Below, one piece after another: positions 36,210 through 46,900 of a stretch of 64,000 nt of DNA. The DNA lies in contig NZ_CP028339.1 of NCBI RefSeq assembly GCF_003030465.1, positions 3,356,041 to 3,420,040 of the forward strand, in the 5' to 3' direction. Every line of letters begins with the position of its first letter. Within the stretch, counting starts at the first letter, position 1. The notes beneath the pieces were generated by a model. The model did not search any database. It was not told the origin of the DNA and worked only from the letters and a program-made list of their open reading frames with translations. The position numbers were made by a program, and so were the translations under genes. This DNA is from Thauera aromatica K172 (GTDB lineage Bacteria; Pseudomonadota; Gammaproteobacteria; Burkholderiales; Rhodocyclaceae).

Positions 36210-37295
36210 CTACAGCAGTGCCACCGACTTGATCTGCGCCCACAGCGTGCGCCCCGGGCGCACCATCAGCTGCTCGCTCGAGCGCCGGGTGATGCGCGCG
36301 AGCAGCGGCGTGCCGCCGGCGTCCAGGCGGATGAGGACATGGGCGGGGGTGTCGGCGCCGACGATCTCCTGCACCGTGACCGACAGCAGGTTGAGGATGC
36401 TGCTGCCCTCGACGCGGTGATCGGCGAGGCTGACGTCGCGCGCATGGACCCGGAAACGCATCCGCTGCCCCGGCGCCGCCCCCTGGCGGGCGACGAACAC
36501 CGCGCCGCCGGGGAAGTCGAGCCGGGTCAGGTGGTAGTGCTCGTCGTGCTCGGCGACGATACCGTCGATGACCACCCCCGCATCCTCGGTGAACGCAGTG
36601 GGCAGGTCGAGGCGCGCCATCGTCGCGTGCAGTTCGCCGGACGCCATCACCCGGCCCTCGCCCAGCATCACCACATGGTCGGCGAGGCGCACCACTTCCT
36701 CGGGGGAGTGGCTGACGTACAGCACCGGGATGTCGAGTTCGTCGTGCAGGCGTTCGAGGTAGGGCAGGATCTCCTGCTTGCGCCGCGGGTCGAGCGCGGC
36801 CAGCGGCTCGTCCATCAGCAGGATGCGCGGGCTGGTGAGCAGCGCGCGCGCCATTCCCACGCGCTGGCGCTCGCCGCCCGAGAGGTGGGCGGGCATGCGT
36901 TCGAGGAGGGCGTCGATGCCGAGCAGGGCGGTGGCCTGGGCGAACGACACCCGGCGCGCGGCGGGCGGGATCCGGCGCAGGCCGAACTCGAGGTTGCGCC
37001 GCACCGACAGGTGGGGAAACAGGCTCGCCTCCTGGAACACGTAGCCCAGCGCGCGGCGGTGGGTGGGCACGCACACCCCGCGCGCGCTGTCCTGCCAGCA
37101 TTCGCCGTTGACCGTCAGCCGCCCCTGCGCCGCCGGCTCCAGCCCGGCGACGCAGCGCAGCAGGGTGGTCTTGCCCGAACCGGAATGGCCGAACAGCGCG
37201 CTCACTCCGCGCCCCGGCAGCACCAGATCGACGTCGAGGGTGAACCCCGGGTAGGCGACCCGGAAGCGCGCTTCGATGCGGGCGTCGATGCCCAT
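36210..37295 (-). CDS. modC: Molybdate ABC transporter ATP-binding protein
   Basis: 361 aa. Walker A is GHSGSGKT (residues 36-43), the signature is [15 protein letters not shown], and Walker B is [13 protein letters not shown]. The C-terminal domain ([29 protein letters not shown]) is a TOBE/Mop molybdate-binding domain that allows feedback. It forms modABC with the genes upstream and starts 1 bp after modB. It would supply molybdate for nitrate reductase and other Mo enzymes. Confidence 0.96.
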   Translation of the reverse strand: MGIDARIEARFRVAYPGFTLDVDLVLPGRGVSALFGHSGSGKTTLLRCVAGLEPAAQGRLTVNGECWQDSARGVCVPTHRRALGYVFQEASLFPHLSVRRNLEFGLRRIPPAARRVSFAQATALLGIDALLERMPAHLSGGERQRVGMARALLTSPRILLMDEPLAALDPRRKQEILPYLERLHDELDIPVLYVSHSPEEVVRLADHVVMLGEGRVMASGELHATMARLDLPTAFTEDAGVVIDGIVAEHDEHYHLTRLDFPGGAVFVARQGAAPGQRMRFRVHARDVSLADHRVEGSSILNLLSVTVQEIVGADTPAHVLIRLDAGGTPLLARITRRSSEQLMVRPGRTLWAQIKSVALL

Positions 37296-37296
37296 C

Positions 37297-37974
37297 TCAG
37301 CTCCAGCCCGGGCGCAGGCGCCGGCTCGAATACAGCAACAGCAGCACGATGAAGGCAAACGCCACCATGCCGCCCGCCAGCCAGTGCGCCTGGGCGTATT
37401 CGAGGGCCTCGACGTGGTCGTAGATCTGCACCGAGACCACCCGGGTACGCTCCGGGATGTTGCCGCCGATCATCAGCACCACGCCGAACTCGCCCACGGT
37501 GTGAGCAAAACCGAGCACCGCGGCGGTGACGAAGCCGGGGCGGGCGAGCGGCAGGACGACGCTGAAGAAGCTGTCCCACGGCCCCGCGCGCAAGGTGGCG
37601 GCGGCTTCCAGCGGGCGCCGCCCGACGGCCTCGAAGGCCTGGCGCAGGGGCTGGACGACGAAGGGCAGCGAATAGATCACCGAGCCCACCACCAGCCCGG
37701 CGAAAGTGAATGGCAGCGTGCCCAGGCCGAGCGCGGTAGTGAAGCGCCCGATCGGCCCCTCCGGCCCCATCGCCACCAGCAGGTAGAAGCCGAGCACGGT
37801 CGGCGGCAGCACCAGCGGCAGCGCCACCACCGCGTCAATCGGCGCCTTCCAGCGCGACGGGGTGGTCGCCAGCCACCACGCCAGCGGAGTGCACAGTAGC
37901 AGCAGGATCGCGGTGGACAGCGCGGACAGCTCCAGCGTCAGGCGGATCGCGGCGAGGTCGGTGGCGTCGAGCAT
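37297..37974 (-). CDS. modB: Molybdate ABC transporter permease
   Basis: 225 aa. Several membrane helices and the cytoplasmic coupling loop [20 protein letters not shown], which fits the EAA motif. [16 protein letters not shown] and [20 protein letters not shown] are typical for ModB. It lies 7 bp after modA and 1 bp before modC. Confidence 0.95.
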   Translation of the reverse strand: MLDATDLAAIRLTLELSALSTAILLLLCTPLAWWLATTPSRWKAPIDAVVALPLVLPPTVLGFYLLVAMGPEGPIGRFTTALGLGTLPFTFAGLVVGSVIYSLPFVVQPLRQAFEAVGRRPLEAAATLRAGPWDSFFSVVLPLARPGFVTAAVLGFAHTVGEFGVVLMIGGNIPERTRVVSVQIYDHVEALEYAQAHWLAGGMVAFAFIVLLLLYSSRRLRPGWS

Positions 37975-37981
37975 CGGCGCG

Positions 37982-38740
<759 letters not shown>

Positions 38741-38880
38741 TCAGCAGCAGGCGGGGCGGGCCGGCAAGGGCAGCCCCGCTTTTACTTCACTCCCCGCCAT
38801 CGTGTAAAGCCGTCCGCACCCGCATTCGTACTTATCCCCGCACTCGCCCCCGCACCGCAGGCGGGCGCGGACGGCGCCGC

Positions 38881-39633
38881 TCAGCCCACCGTGTATCCGC
38901 CGTCGACGACGATCTCCTGGCCGTAGATGTTGCGCGCGTCATCGGAGGCGAGAAACACCGAAGTCGCGGCGATGTCTTCCGGGCGGCCGAAAGCGCCCGG
39001 CAGCAGGCGCGCGGTGAGGCTGTGCGCAACGTTGTCGAGCACGTCCGCAGGCAGCCCGACCGTGCCCCACAGCGGCGTGCCGATCGGCCCCGGGGCGATC
39101 GCATTGACCCGGATGCCCTGCGGCGCGAGCTCGGCCGCGAGCGTCTGGGTGATCGATTTCAGCGCCGCCTTGCTGGCGCTGTAGATCGCCAGCCCGGGAA
39201 AGCCGACCTGGGTCAGGAAGGTGCTGATGAACTGCACCGAGCCGCCCTTGCGCAGATGCGGCAGCAGGCGGCGGACGGTCTCGACCGCACCGAACAGGTT
39301 CACCGAGAACTGGGTGTCGAAAGCTTCGGGCGTGCTGTCCTCGAAGGACACGACCCGGGCGATGCCGGCATTCGGCACCACGATGTCGACGCCGCCGAAG
39401 GCCTTCACCGCCTCGTCGGCGAGGCGCTGCAGGTCGGCGGGGCGGGTGACGTCGCCGCTGACGGCGAGCACCGCCCCCGGATGGGCGGCGGCGAGCGCCT
39501 CGAGCGCCGCCCGGTTGCGGGCAAAGGCGACCACCTTCGCTCCCGCGGCGACGTAGTGTTCGACGATCGCACGGCCGATGCCGCTGCTTGCGCCGGTGAT
39601 CACGGCAGTTTTTCCTGCCAGCCTGTGGTCCAT
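38881..39633 (-). CDS. Short-chain dehydrogenase/reductase
   Basis: 250 aa. NAD(P) motif TGASSGIGRA; NAG in VPNAGIARVV; catalytic Ser, Tyr and Lys in FISTFLTQVGFPGLAIYSASKAAL (YxxxK); the end AAT.VFLASDDARNIYGQEIVVDGG is typical of SDRs. Substrate unknown. The ATG at 39633 follows GGAG by 6 bases; an ATG 5 codons upstream is less likely. It stands alone between modA and the transporter gene. Confidence 0.92.
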   Translation of the reverse strand: MDHRLAGKTAVITGASSGIGRAIVEHYVAAGAKVVAFARNRAALEALAAAHPGAVLAVSGDVTRPADLQRLADEAVKAFGGVDIVVPNAGIARVVSFEDSTPEAFDTQFSVNLFGAVETVRRLLPHLRKGGSVQFISTFLTQVGFPGLAIYSASKAALKSITQTLAAELAPQGIRVNAIAPGPIGTPLWGTVGLPADVLDNVAHSLTARLLPGAFGRPEDIAATSVFLASDDARNIYGQEIVVDGGYTVG

Positions 39634-39724
39634 GATGTGCTCCTTCAAAATGGGAAAATCGACCTCCGCCGAGGCAAGCTTTCGACCTGCCCCCGCCCCC
39701 TATCGTGCCCTACGCCGGGCGCGG

Positions 39725-40561
39725 TTACAGCGTCTCTTCGGCGAGTACGGCCGGCTCCGCATCCGGCGCCGCGGCCGGATGGCCGAAATGCAGCAGCAGC
39801 CCGGTGAGCACGACACCGCCGATCAGGTTGCCGACCGTGACCGGAAGCTGGTTCCACCACAGCCACTGGCCGACGCCGATGTCGGCGCCGAGGGCGATCG
39901 CGGTCGGCACGACGAACATATTGACCACCGAATGCTCGAGCCCGAGCCCGAAAAACATCGAGATCGGCAGCCAGACCGCGGTGACCTTGCCGATCGACGA
40001 AGTCGAACCGAGGCCGAGCACGGTGCCGAGCGCCACCATCCAGTTGCACAGCACGCCGCTGACGAGCGCGGTGAACCAGCCGCTGGCGCCGGCGTGCTGG
40101 TAGGCCAGCGTCTTCGCTTCGGCGACGGCGACGATCCTCGCTCCGAGCGCACCCGCGCTCTCGGTGAAGCCCTTGGTCAGGGCGAAGGTGAGCAGGCCGC
40201 CGACGAAGACGCTGCCGAGGAAGTTGGCCAGATAGACCCAGCTCCAGTTGCGCACCACCGCGCCGCGCCGGTTGCTGCCGCGCGCCAGGCCGAACGGCAG
40301 GACGGCGAAGTTGCCGGTGGCCAGTTCGAGCCCGAGCAGCACGATGATCGCCGAGCCGGCGGGAAACACCGCCGCCGACACCAGGGTGGCGACCCCTGCC
40401 GGCAGGCCCTCGGACACGGTAAAGGCGAAGGCCGTGGCGTAGGCGAACAGCGCACCGGAAAGAAAGCCTTTGAGCAGCATCCCGGCGATGCTCAGCGCGG
40501 CCTTGTTGCGGCTGGTCGCTGCGATCTCGTCCATCAACCGGGAGGAAGAAAAATGGTCCAT
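39725..40561 (-). CDS. Formate/nitrite transporter (FNT) family channel
   Basis: 278 aa with about six membrane helices. GLELATGNFAVLPFGLARG and NWSWVYLANFLGS, LCNWMVALGTVLGLG and GLEHSVVNMFVVPTAIALGADI are the FNT signature. It moves formate or nitrite (or both) across the inner membrane. A sigma-54 promoter and enhancer sites lie just upstream, so it is likely controlled by the neighbouring activator, which makes nitrite the more probable cargo; this part is inference. Confidence 0.9.
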   Translation of the reverse strand: MDHFSSSRLMDEIAATSRNKAALSIAGMLLKGFLSGALFAYATAFAFTVSEGLPAGVATLVSAAVFPAGSAIIVLLGLELATGNFAVLPFGLARGSNRRGAVVRNWSWVYLANFLGSVFVGGLLTFALTKGFTESAGALGARIVAVAEAKTLAYQHAGASGWFTALVSGVLCNWMVALGTVLGLGSTSSIGKVTAVWLPISMFFGLGLEHSVVNMFVVPTAIALGADIGVGQWLWWNQLPVTVGNLIGGVVLTGLLLHFGHPAAAPDAEPAVLAEETL

Positions 40562-40608
40562 CGCGATTTCTCCGCGAACATTGTTTGAGCGTTACATCAT
40601 CCTGTGAC

Positions 40609-40624
40609 GCAAATTCCGTACCAA
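40609..40624 (-). promoter_or_regulatory. Sigma-54 promoter of the FNT gene
   Basis: On the minus strand: TTGGTACGGAATTTGC, with GG and GC exactly 10 bases apart as required for sigma-54 (-24/-12). The start of the transporter gene lies about 48 bp downstream. Confidence 0.85.
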
Positions 40625-40690
40625 TTTTGCAATTCACTGTTTTTATTGAAAAACAAATTCATCCGCGGTGAACGCGACCGTCCACCCCAG

Positions 40691-40740
40691 CGTTAACGTC
40701 CACCATAAACGTTCAACTTGCGTCCACAATGAACGTCCGC
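40691..40740. promoter_or_regulatory. Activator-binding sites (enhancer), block A
   Basis: Two related sites: GTTAACGTCCACCATAAACG (near 40692) and GCGTCCACAATGAACGTC (near 40720), each a rough dyad of ACGTYC and GAACGT. They lie about 70-130 bp upstream of the sigma-54 box, a usual enhancer distance, and are shared with the start region of the activator gene. The same sites recur in block B. Confidence 0.6.
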
Positions 40741-40775
40741 TACACTGCGCCCACCGTCCCCGAAGGAAAGGCCCG

Positions 40776-42164
<1,389 letters not shown>

Positions 42165-42234
42165 GTTGCTCGTTCCGGGCCGGTCGTTCCAGGCCGTCGG
42201 TCCGGGCCGGCCGCAGCGCGCCGGAGCGGATCGC

Positions 42235-42888
42235 TCAGGCCGGCTGCCCGTCGGCGCCGCGCCCGGGAGCGGCGCACGGCGGACGCCGGCCGGCGAACAG
42301 CCCGCCCAGCCAGAAGGCGAACAGCAGCAGCGCGAGCCCGATCATCCACCAGCCGACGCGCGCCTGCTCATCGACCCGGTAGGTGTTGCACACCCGCAGC
42401 GGGGCGGCGAGGTACAGCCAGCCGGTGAACCCGAGCATGCTGATCAGGTTGGTCCAGATGAAGCCCCGGCCGATCAGGCCGAGCCGCTCCCAGGCGAGTG
42501 CGAGCGGCAGGCCGACGAGCAGCGGCAGGCTGGAGAACTTGGCGAGCGCGGCAAGCGGATCGAGCACCGCCGCATCCAGCGCCCGCGGCAGCATCCAGTA
42601 GGTGGACGCAAACACGGCAGCGAGCAGGCAGGCGAGCGGCCCGCCCAGCGCCGCCCGCAGCGCGGCCCGGCGCGGCGCCGGCAGCAGCAGGCCGGCGCAC
42701 ACCCCGAGTGCGGCCAGCAGCGGGATCTGGATCAGCATGTGGCCGACCATCGACGCTTCCAGCCAGGCGCGTGCCGGCGGCAGGGCGAGCGCCAGATAGA
42801 CGGCGGCGAGCGCGACCGCCGCCGGCTTGCGGGGAATGCGCCACGAACTCACAGCCGGATTTACAGCCGGATTTACAGCCGGACTCAC
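42235..42888 (-). CDS. Multi-pass membrane protein of the NOR-like operon
   Basis: 217 aa from GTG 42888, with about six hydrophobic helices (VALAAVYLALALPPARAWLE, MLIQIPLLAALGVCAGLLL, LIGRGFIWTNLISMLGFTGW, WWMIGLALLLFAFWLGGLF). The N-terminus (SPAVNPAVNPAVSS) comes from a 12-bp tandem repeat. No family recognised; CtaG-like oxidase-assembly proteins have a similar style. The gene overlaps the SCO gene by 4 bp (GTGA), so it belongs to the same operon and may help build the enzyme. Confidence 0.65.
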   Translation of the reverse strand: MSPAVNPAVNPAVSSWRIPRKPAAVALAAVYLALALPPARAWLEASMVGHMLIQIPLLAALGVCAGLLLPAPRRAALRAALGGPLACLLAAVFASTYWMLPRALDAAVLDPLAALAKFSSLPLLVGLPLALAWERLGLIGRGFIWTNLISMLGFTGWLYLAAPLRVCNTYRVDEQARVGWWMIGLALLLFAFWLGGLFAGRRPPCAAPGRGADGQPA

Positions 42889-42890
42889 AG
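42850..42890. repeat. 12-bp tandem repeat at the start of the membrane-protein gene
   Basis: ACAGCCGGATTT occurs about three times in a row and continues as ACAGCCGGACTC, followed by another ACAGCCGGG. It encodes VNPAVNPAV and lies across the SCO stop and the next start. Confidence 0.9.
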
Positions 42891-43499
42891 CCGGGCTCCG
42901 AGCGCGGCGACGAACGGCGCCACCGCGTCGAGGTCGCGGATCTCCTCGAGCCGGCCGTCGCGGCCGACGAGGTGCAGCGCGGCGTTGTGCTCGAAACCCC
43001 CGAACGCATCGGGAATCACGACGACGCCGAACGCGGCGAGCAGCGCGCGCAGGCCGTCGGCATCGGCCGGGCGCGCGATCCGCCAGTGCCCGCCGTCCGC
43101 ACCGAAGCGGCGACCGTAGTCGCGCAGGCGGGCGGGCGCGTCGTGCCCCGGATCGAAGCTGATGCTCAGCAGCGCGAACTCACGCCCGAGGGCAGCGGCC
43201 GGCACCTGGTCGCGGATCTGCCTGAAGGCGGTGCCCAGGCTGTAGCAGATCGTCTCGCAGCGAGTGTAGATGAACTCCACCGCGAGCAGCCGCCCGCGGT
43301 AGTCCTGCAGCGTGAACCGCCGGCCGTCCTGGTCTTCGAGGGCGACGGCCGGCAGCGGGCGCGGATTTTCCAGCACGCTCAGGCGGCGCGCCGCCTCGCT
43401 GGTGAAGGCAGTGAAGCCGTCGCTGCCCCACCACAGGGTGGCGGTCCCGAGCGCGGCGACCCCCACCGCGGCAGCGAAATTCCGCGCCCCGGACTTCAT
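42885..43499 (-). CDS. SCO1/SenC-type copper protein
   Basis: 204 aa. An N-terminal membrane anchor (AVGVAALGTATLWWG) and a thioredoxin-like domain. The copper site is FIYTRCETICYSLG (CxxxC), with the later His in IRDFG-like sequence FGGFEHNAALHLV. SCO proteins insert copper into the CuA centre of oxidases. Its place directly after subunit I and near the CuA subunit fits this role. ATGA overlap with subunit I. Confidence 0.9.
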   Translation of the reverse strand: MKSGARNFAAAVGVAALGTATLWWGSDGFTAFTSEAARRLSVLENPRPLPAVALEDQDGRRFTLQDYRGRLLAVEFIYTRCETICYSLGTAFRQIRDQVPAAALGREFALLSISFDPGHDAPARLRDYGRRFGADGGHWRIARPADADGLRALLAAFGVVVIPDAFGGFEHNAALHLVGRDGRLEEIRDLDAVAPFVAALGARL

Positions 43500-45001
43500 A
43501 CCGTGACCACTCCGGCCGGCACGCTCGCCCGCATGTGGCTGCTGCCGGCATGGCCCAGGCGGGCCAGGAAGCGCAGCACGAAGACCAGCGCCGCGGCGAT
43601 GATCAGCGCCGCGAACAACGAGCCGGCGCGGTCGTACGGCACCCATTCAGGCAGATGCTCGGCGTAGCGGCGGGCAACGCTTTCCTTGCCCGAATAAAGG
43701 AAGGTCAGCGTGAACCCGAGCGAACCGACCAGATAGGCCCAGTAGGCGAGGCGATCGAGGGCCGACTCGGCCGCACCCGCACCCGCCCCATCCTTCGCCG
43801 GCTTGGTCAGGTAGTACATGAAGCCGAACAGCATCGACACCATGCCGAGCAGCAGGTAGGTGTGGAAATGCCCCGGCACCCACAGGGTGTTGTGCATCAC
43901 GTAGTTGACCCGGATCGTGCCGTCGATGAAGGCCGGCATCGCCCCCGCCGCCCACCCCAGCATCGACAGGAACAGCAGCCGCGTGCCCATGTCCCAGCGG
44001 ATCCCCGAGCGGTACACGATCATCAGCGCGCCGTAGCCGGTCACCACCAGGATCGGCACCGTGTTCAGGTAGCCGATGATGTGGCCCACCATCAGCATCC
44101 ACTTCGGGAAGCCGAAATCCATCAGCAGGTGGTGCGGGAAGATGAACATCACCATCAGCGTCGACGCCGTCCACGAGGCGAGGAAGACCTTGTTCGACTT
44201 CCACGGCCGGCGCGTGTAGCGCGGCAGGATCTCGTACACCGCGATCACCGCCATGTAGATGGTGGCGTTGATGAAGACGTGACCAAAGAAGTAGATCATG
44301 CCCTTCGCCAGCAGCGGATCGATGGCGAACCCGGGCGCGTAGAGATTGACCAGCATCATCGCCAGGATGCTGGCGCCGACGACCAGGCCGACGACGTTGA
44401 CGATGGTCACCATTGCGCTCGCGACCACGGTCGGCGGCGGGGCGTTGCCGTCGTCGGTGCCGAACAGCTGGGGCCAGCCCAGGGCGCGGGCGAAGCTGCC
44501 GTAGCGGGCGATGAGCGCGCGCGCGATGTCGAGGTGGAAGAGCAGGAAGCCGGTGCCGATGACCAGCATCCCGGCGAGGAACAGCGCCGCCGCCCCGGTG
44601 CTCCACAAGCCCATCGAATGGCTGGGCAGCGGATACAGGAAGGTCCACGCGGCGTGGAAATTGCCCAGGAAGACGCTGCCCAGGACCATCGCCACCCCGA
44701 TCAGGAACAGCACCAGATTGACCAGCAGCAGGCGCGCCGAGAGCGCGACGTAGTGGCCGAGGAAATGCCACATCACCGCCGCACCGCCGATGCCGGCAAT
44801 CCCGACCATGCCGGCGCCATGGACGGTCATGAGCTGGTAGAACCCGTTCGGGCCGAGCTCGATCAGCTCCCCCTGCTCCAGCCGCATCAACAGGCCGAAC
44901 ACCATCAGCAGCAGCAGGACCGCCGCCGCGGTCACCAGGTAGGCGAGCACGCCGGCCTTCGCGCCGTGGTCCGGCGCGGGATGATAGTTGTAGGCTGCCA
45001 T
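43496..45001 (-). CDS. Heme-copper oxidoreductase subunit I, predicted NO reductase (no catalytic Tyr)
   Basis: 501 aa, about 12-13 helices. Likely heme and metal ligands: low-spin heme His61 and His380 (VPGHFHTYLLLG), high-spin heme His378, second metal His241, His290 and His291 (FPHHLLMDFG). In A/B-type oxygen reductases the motif is HPEVY with the cross-linked Tyr; here it is HVFIN, so Asn245 stands at that place. The Tyr used by cbb3 enzymes (six residues before HH) is Val. Loss of both points to NO reduction rather than O2 reduction. The subunit II partner has a CuA site, like sNOR/CuA-NOR types. Membership in a named NOR class is inference. Confidence 0.85.
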   Translation of the reverse strand: MAAYNYHPAPDHGAKAGVLAYLVTAAAVLLLLMVFGLLMRLEQGELIELGPNGFYQLMTVHGAGMVGIAGIGGAAVMWHFLGHYVALSARLLLVNLVLFLIGVAMVLGSVFLGNFHAAWTFLYPLPSHSMGLWSTGAAALFLAGMLVIGTGFLLFHLDIARALIARYGSFARALGWPQLFGTDDGNAPPPTVVASAMVTIVNVVGLVVGASILAMMLVNLYAPGFAIDPLLAKGMIYFFGHVFINATIYMAVIAVYEILPRYTRRPWKSNKVFLASWTASTLMVMFIFPHHLLMDFGFPKWMLMVGHIIGYLNTVPILVVTGYGALMIVYRSGIRWDMGTRLLFLSMLGWAAGAMPAFIDGTIRVNYVMHNTLWVPGHFHTYLLLGMVSMLFGFMYYLTKPAKDGAGAGAAESALDRLAYWAYLVGSLGFTLTFLYSGKESVARRYAEHLPEWVPYDRAGSLFAALIIAAALVFVLRFLARLGHAGSSHMRASVPAGVVTV

Positions 45002-45004
45002 CGC

Positions 45005-45541
45005 TCAGCTCCTTTCTTCGACGGTAAATTCGGCGAACATGTTGTGGTGGCCGAGGCCGCAGTACTCAAGGCACAGCACGCGGTAGGTGCCGGGCCGGGT
45101 AAAGGTGTGGCGCAAGGTGTTGGTGAGCCCGGGCATCGCCTGCACCTGGGCGACGATCTTCAGTTCTTCGTCGTAGATCGCGAAGCCGTGGTTGATGTCG
45201 GCGCTGCGGACGCGGAACTCCACCGGCCGGCCGGCCTCGATGCGCTCCTCGCTCAGTTCCCAACGCCACATGTAGCCAGTGGCGTCGACCACCTGGGCCT
45301 CGCCGCCGGCCTGCGCGGGGCGGACCGCGTCATACGGCAGGTCGCTCAGGGTGAGCACCATCGGCACCCCGAACACCGCCACCAGCCCCCAGAACAAGCG
45401 CGCCCGCAAACGGTAGGCGCGCTGTTGCAGCGGGGCGTAATTCTCTTCGCGCGCGCCCGAATTGAGCAGCACGAAGCCCCAGCCGAGGCCGACCACGGCC
45501 ATCAGCACCAGCGAGATGATCCAGACAATGTCTTGCAGCAT
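45005..45541 (-). CDS. CuA-containing subunit II
   Basis: 178 aa from ATG 45541, with GGGGAG upstream. Two N-terminal helices (IVWIISLVLMAVVGLGWGFVLL, LFWGLVAVFGVPMVLTL) and a cupredoxin domain ending in CLEYCGLGHHNMF, a perfect CxExCGxxHxxM CuA site. It passes electrons from a cytochrome c or similar donor to subunit I, which starts 3 bp downstream. It is shorter than normal cox subunit II. Confidence 0.92.
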   Translation of the reverse strand: MLQDIVWIISLVLMAVVGLGWGFVLLNSGAREENYAPLQQRAYRLRARLFWGLVAVFGVPMVLTLSDLPYDAVRPAQAGGEAQVVDATGYMWRWELSEERIEAGRPVEFRVRSADINHGFAIYDEELKIVAQVQAMPGLTNTLRHTFTRPGTYRVLCLEYCGLGHHNMFAEFTVEERS

Positions 45542-45708
45542 GTTTTCTCCCCTTTCCTCGATTTCAGGCGTGGTCCCGCCACGCGCCCCGCTCACTGCCC
45601 CGGTGGCGCCCGCTCGCCGGGCGGCGAGCGGAGTGCACCGATCCGGGCCGGCCTGGCGGGATCGCGGGCCGGGTGGCGCGTGGCGCCATCACCGGCCTGG
45701 TCCGGCAC

Positions 45709-46044
45709 TCAGTGCCCGGGCGCATACATCGCCTCGAACACCTTCACCGAATCCGGCGTCGGGACATATTCGTAGGCCTGGTAGCGGCCCTTGACGAGCA
45801 CCGCCTGGCCCGGCGCGACGAAGTACTCGGCGATATCGTTGCCGTCGGGATTGCCTTCGGAAACCACGCCGTGGCCGGTGCGGACGAGCACTTTCAGGGT
45901 GGTCTGCCCCTGGTTGGTCAGTTCCACCAGGCGCTCGGCGCCGAGCGTGACGATTGCCTCGGAAGTCACGATCTTGGCCTGGGCCGGCGCAGCGGCGGCG
46001 ATGGCGAGGACGAGCGCGGGGATGGTCAGGAATTGCTTTTTCAT
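45709..46044 (-). CDS. Small periplasmic protein of the NOR-like operon, unknown
   Basis: 111 aa. A clear signal peptide (MKKQFLTIPALVLAIAAAAPAQA) and a mature domain of about 88 residues with no Cys. AGAGAGG precedes the ATG. It is the first gene behind the sigma-54 promoter of block B, followed after 167 bp by the CuA subunit. Family not recognised. Confidence 0.75.
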   Translation of the reverse strand: MKKQFLTIPALVLAIAAAAPAQAKIVTSEAIVTLGAERLVELTNQGQTTLKVLVRTGHGVVSEGNPDGNDIAEYFVAPGQAVLVKGRYQAYEYVPTPDSVKVFEAMYAPGH

Positions 46045-46107
46045 TGTGAGCCTCTCTAAGTTTGTCGATAAGCAGCGCACCATGCACTGCTTACATCACC
46101 TTATGAG

Positions 46108-46123
46108 GCAAATTCCGTACCAC
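46108..46123 (-). promoter_or_regulatory. Sigma-54 promoter of the NOR-like operon
   Basis: On the minus strand: GTGGTACGGAATTTGC, with GG and GC 10 bases apart. It lies about 64 bp upstream of the small periplasmic protein gene and would drive that gene and probably the subunit II, subunit I, SCO and membrane-protein genes. Confidence 0.85.
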
Positions 46124-46190
46124 TTTTGCAACTTGCTGTTTTTATTGAAAACAAAATTCACCGCGGGGAAGTGCGACCGTTTACTACGGC

Positions 46191-46238
46191 CGTTACGTCC
46201 ATTATGAACGTTCATATTTCGTCCGCAATGAACATCCG
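46191..46238. promoter_or_regulatory. Activator-binding sites (enhancer), block B
   Basis: Two sites: TTACGTCCATTATGAACGTT and TTCGTCCGCAATGAACATCC. They match the two sites of block A in order and spacing. The first is almost a perfect dyad (ACGTCCAT ... ATGAACGT). Confidence 0.6.
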
Positions 46239-46249
46239 TTACGCTGCGC

Positions 46250-46855
46250 CTACCGTCCCGGAAGATCCTTGTCCGCCTGCCAGCGCACCCGCCCCTGGCC
46301 GGCCTCGTTCAGGCGTGCCACCAGCGCTGCGGCCGCATCCTCGGCCAGGCTGAAGCACAGCTCGACTTCGGCCCCGTGCACCACCTCCAGCCCCTGCGCA
46401 CCGGCGGCATCGAGCTCGCGCCGCAGCAGGCCTTCGAGCGCATAGGGAATGACGCAGCACAGCGTCTTGAGGCGCACGATCGGCACTTTTTCGGCCTGCA
46501 GCAGGGCCTGCGCCACCGCGTCGGTATACGCGCGCACGAGGCCGCCGGCCCCCAGCTTGACCCCGCCGAAGTAACGCACCACGGTGGCGAGCACGCCTTC
46601 GAGGTCCTTATGGCGGAGCACGTCGAGCATCGGCCGCCCGGCGGTGCCGCTCGGCTCGCCGTCATCGACCGCCGCCGACTGGCCGCCGGCGAGCAGCGCC
46701 CAGCACACGTGGCGCGCGCCCGGATGCTGCGCCCACAGCGCGGCCACCACCTTCTGCGCCCCGGCGCGGTCGGCCATCGGCTGCACGCAGCCGATGAAGC
46801 GGCTTTTCTTGATGATCAGTTCGCTATGGACGGGGGCGGCGAGCGTGAGCGGCAT
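46250..46855 (-). CDS. yigZ: YigZ/IMPACT family protein
   Basis: 201 aa. IIKKSRFIGCVQPM, ALLAGGQSAAVDDGEPSGTAG and VVRYFGGVKLGAGGLVRAYTDAV are the family marks (UPF0029). The family is related to eukaryotic IMPACT; the function in bacteria is not settled. The gene end lies inside the duplicated block B. Confidence 0.93.
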   Translation of the reverse strand: MPLTLAAPVHSELIIKKSRFIGCVQPMADRAGAQKVVAALWAQHPGARHVCWALLAGGQSAAVDDGEPSGTAGRPMLDVLRHKDLEGVLATVVRYFGGVKLGAGGLVRAYTDAVAQALLQAEKVPIVRLKTLCCVIPYALEGLLRRELDAAGAQGLEVVHGAEVELCFSLAEDAAAALVARLNEAGQGRVRWQADKDLPGR

Positions 46856-46900
46856 GGGGCGGGATTGTAGAGCAAGGGCGGGCAGGCTTCGCCAGCCCCC

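Larger units (their letters stand above)
40589..40766. repeat. Duplicated regulatory block, copy A
   Basis: About 178 bp that match 46089-46265 base for base over long stretches (TTACATCA, GCAAATTCCGTACCA, TTTTTATTGAAAA, CACCGTCCC), with scattered differences and the same length. It holds the sigma-54 promoter, an AT-rich stretch that could bind IHF, and the enhancer sites, and ends at the ribosome-binding site of the activator gene. Confidence 0.9.
46089..46265. repeat. Duplicated regulatory block, copy B
   Basis: Second copy of block A (40589-40766) in the same orientation and with almost the same length. Its right end encodes the last codons and stop of yigZ, so the block was probably inserted into or replaced the end of that gene. 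Confidence 0.9.

Noticed and set aside
43535-45775. A 746-codon plus-strand frame opposite the NOR-like genes
   Set aside because: It is antisense to subunits I and II, rich in Arg/His/Gln without a fold, typical of GC-driven shadow frames.
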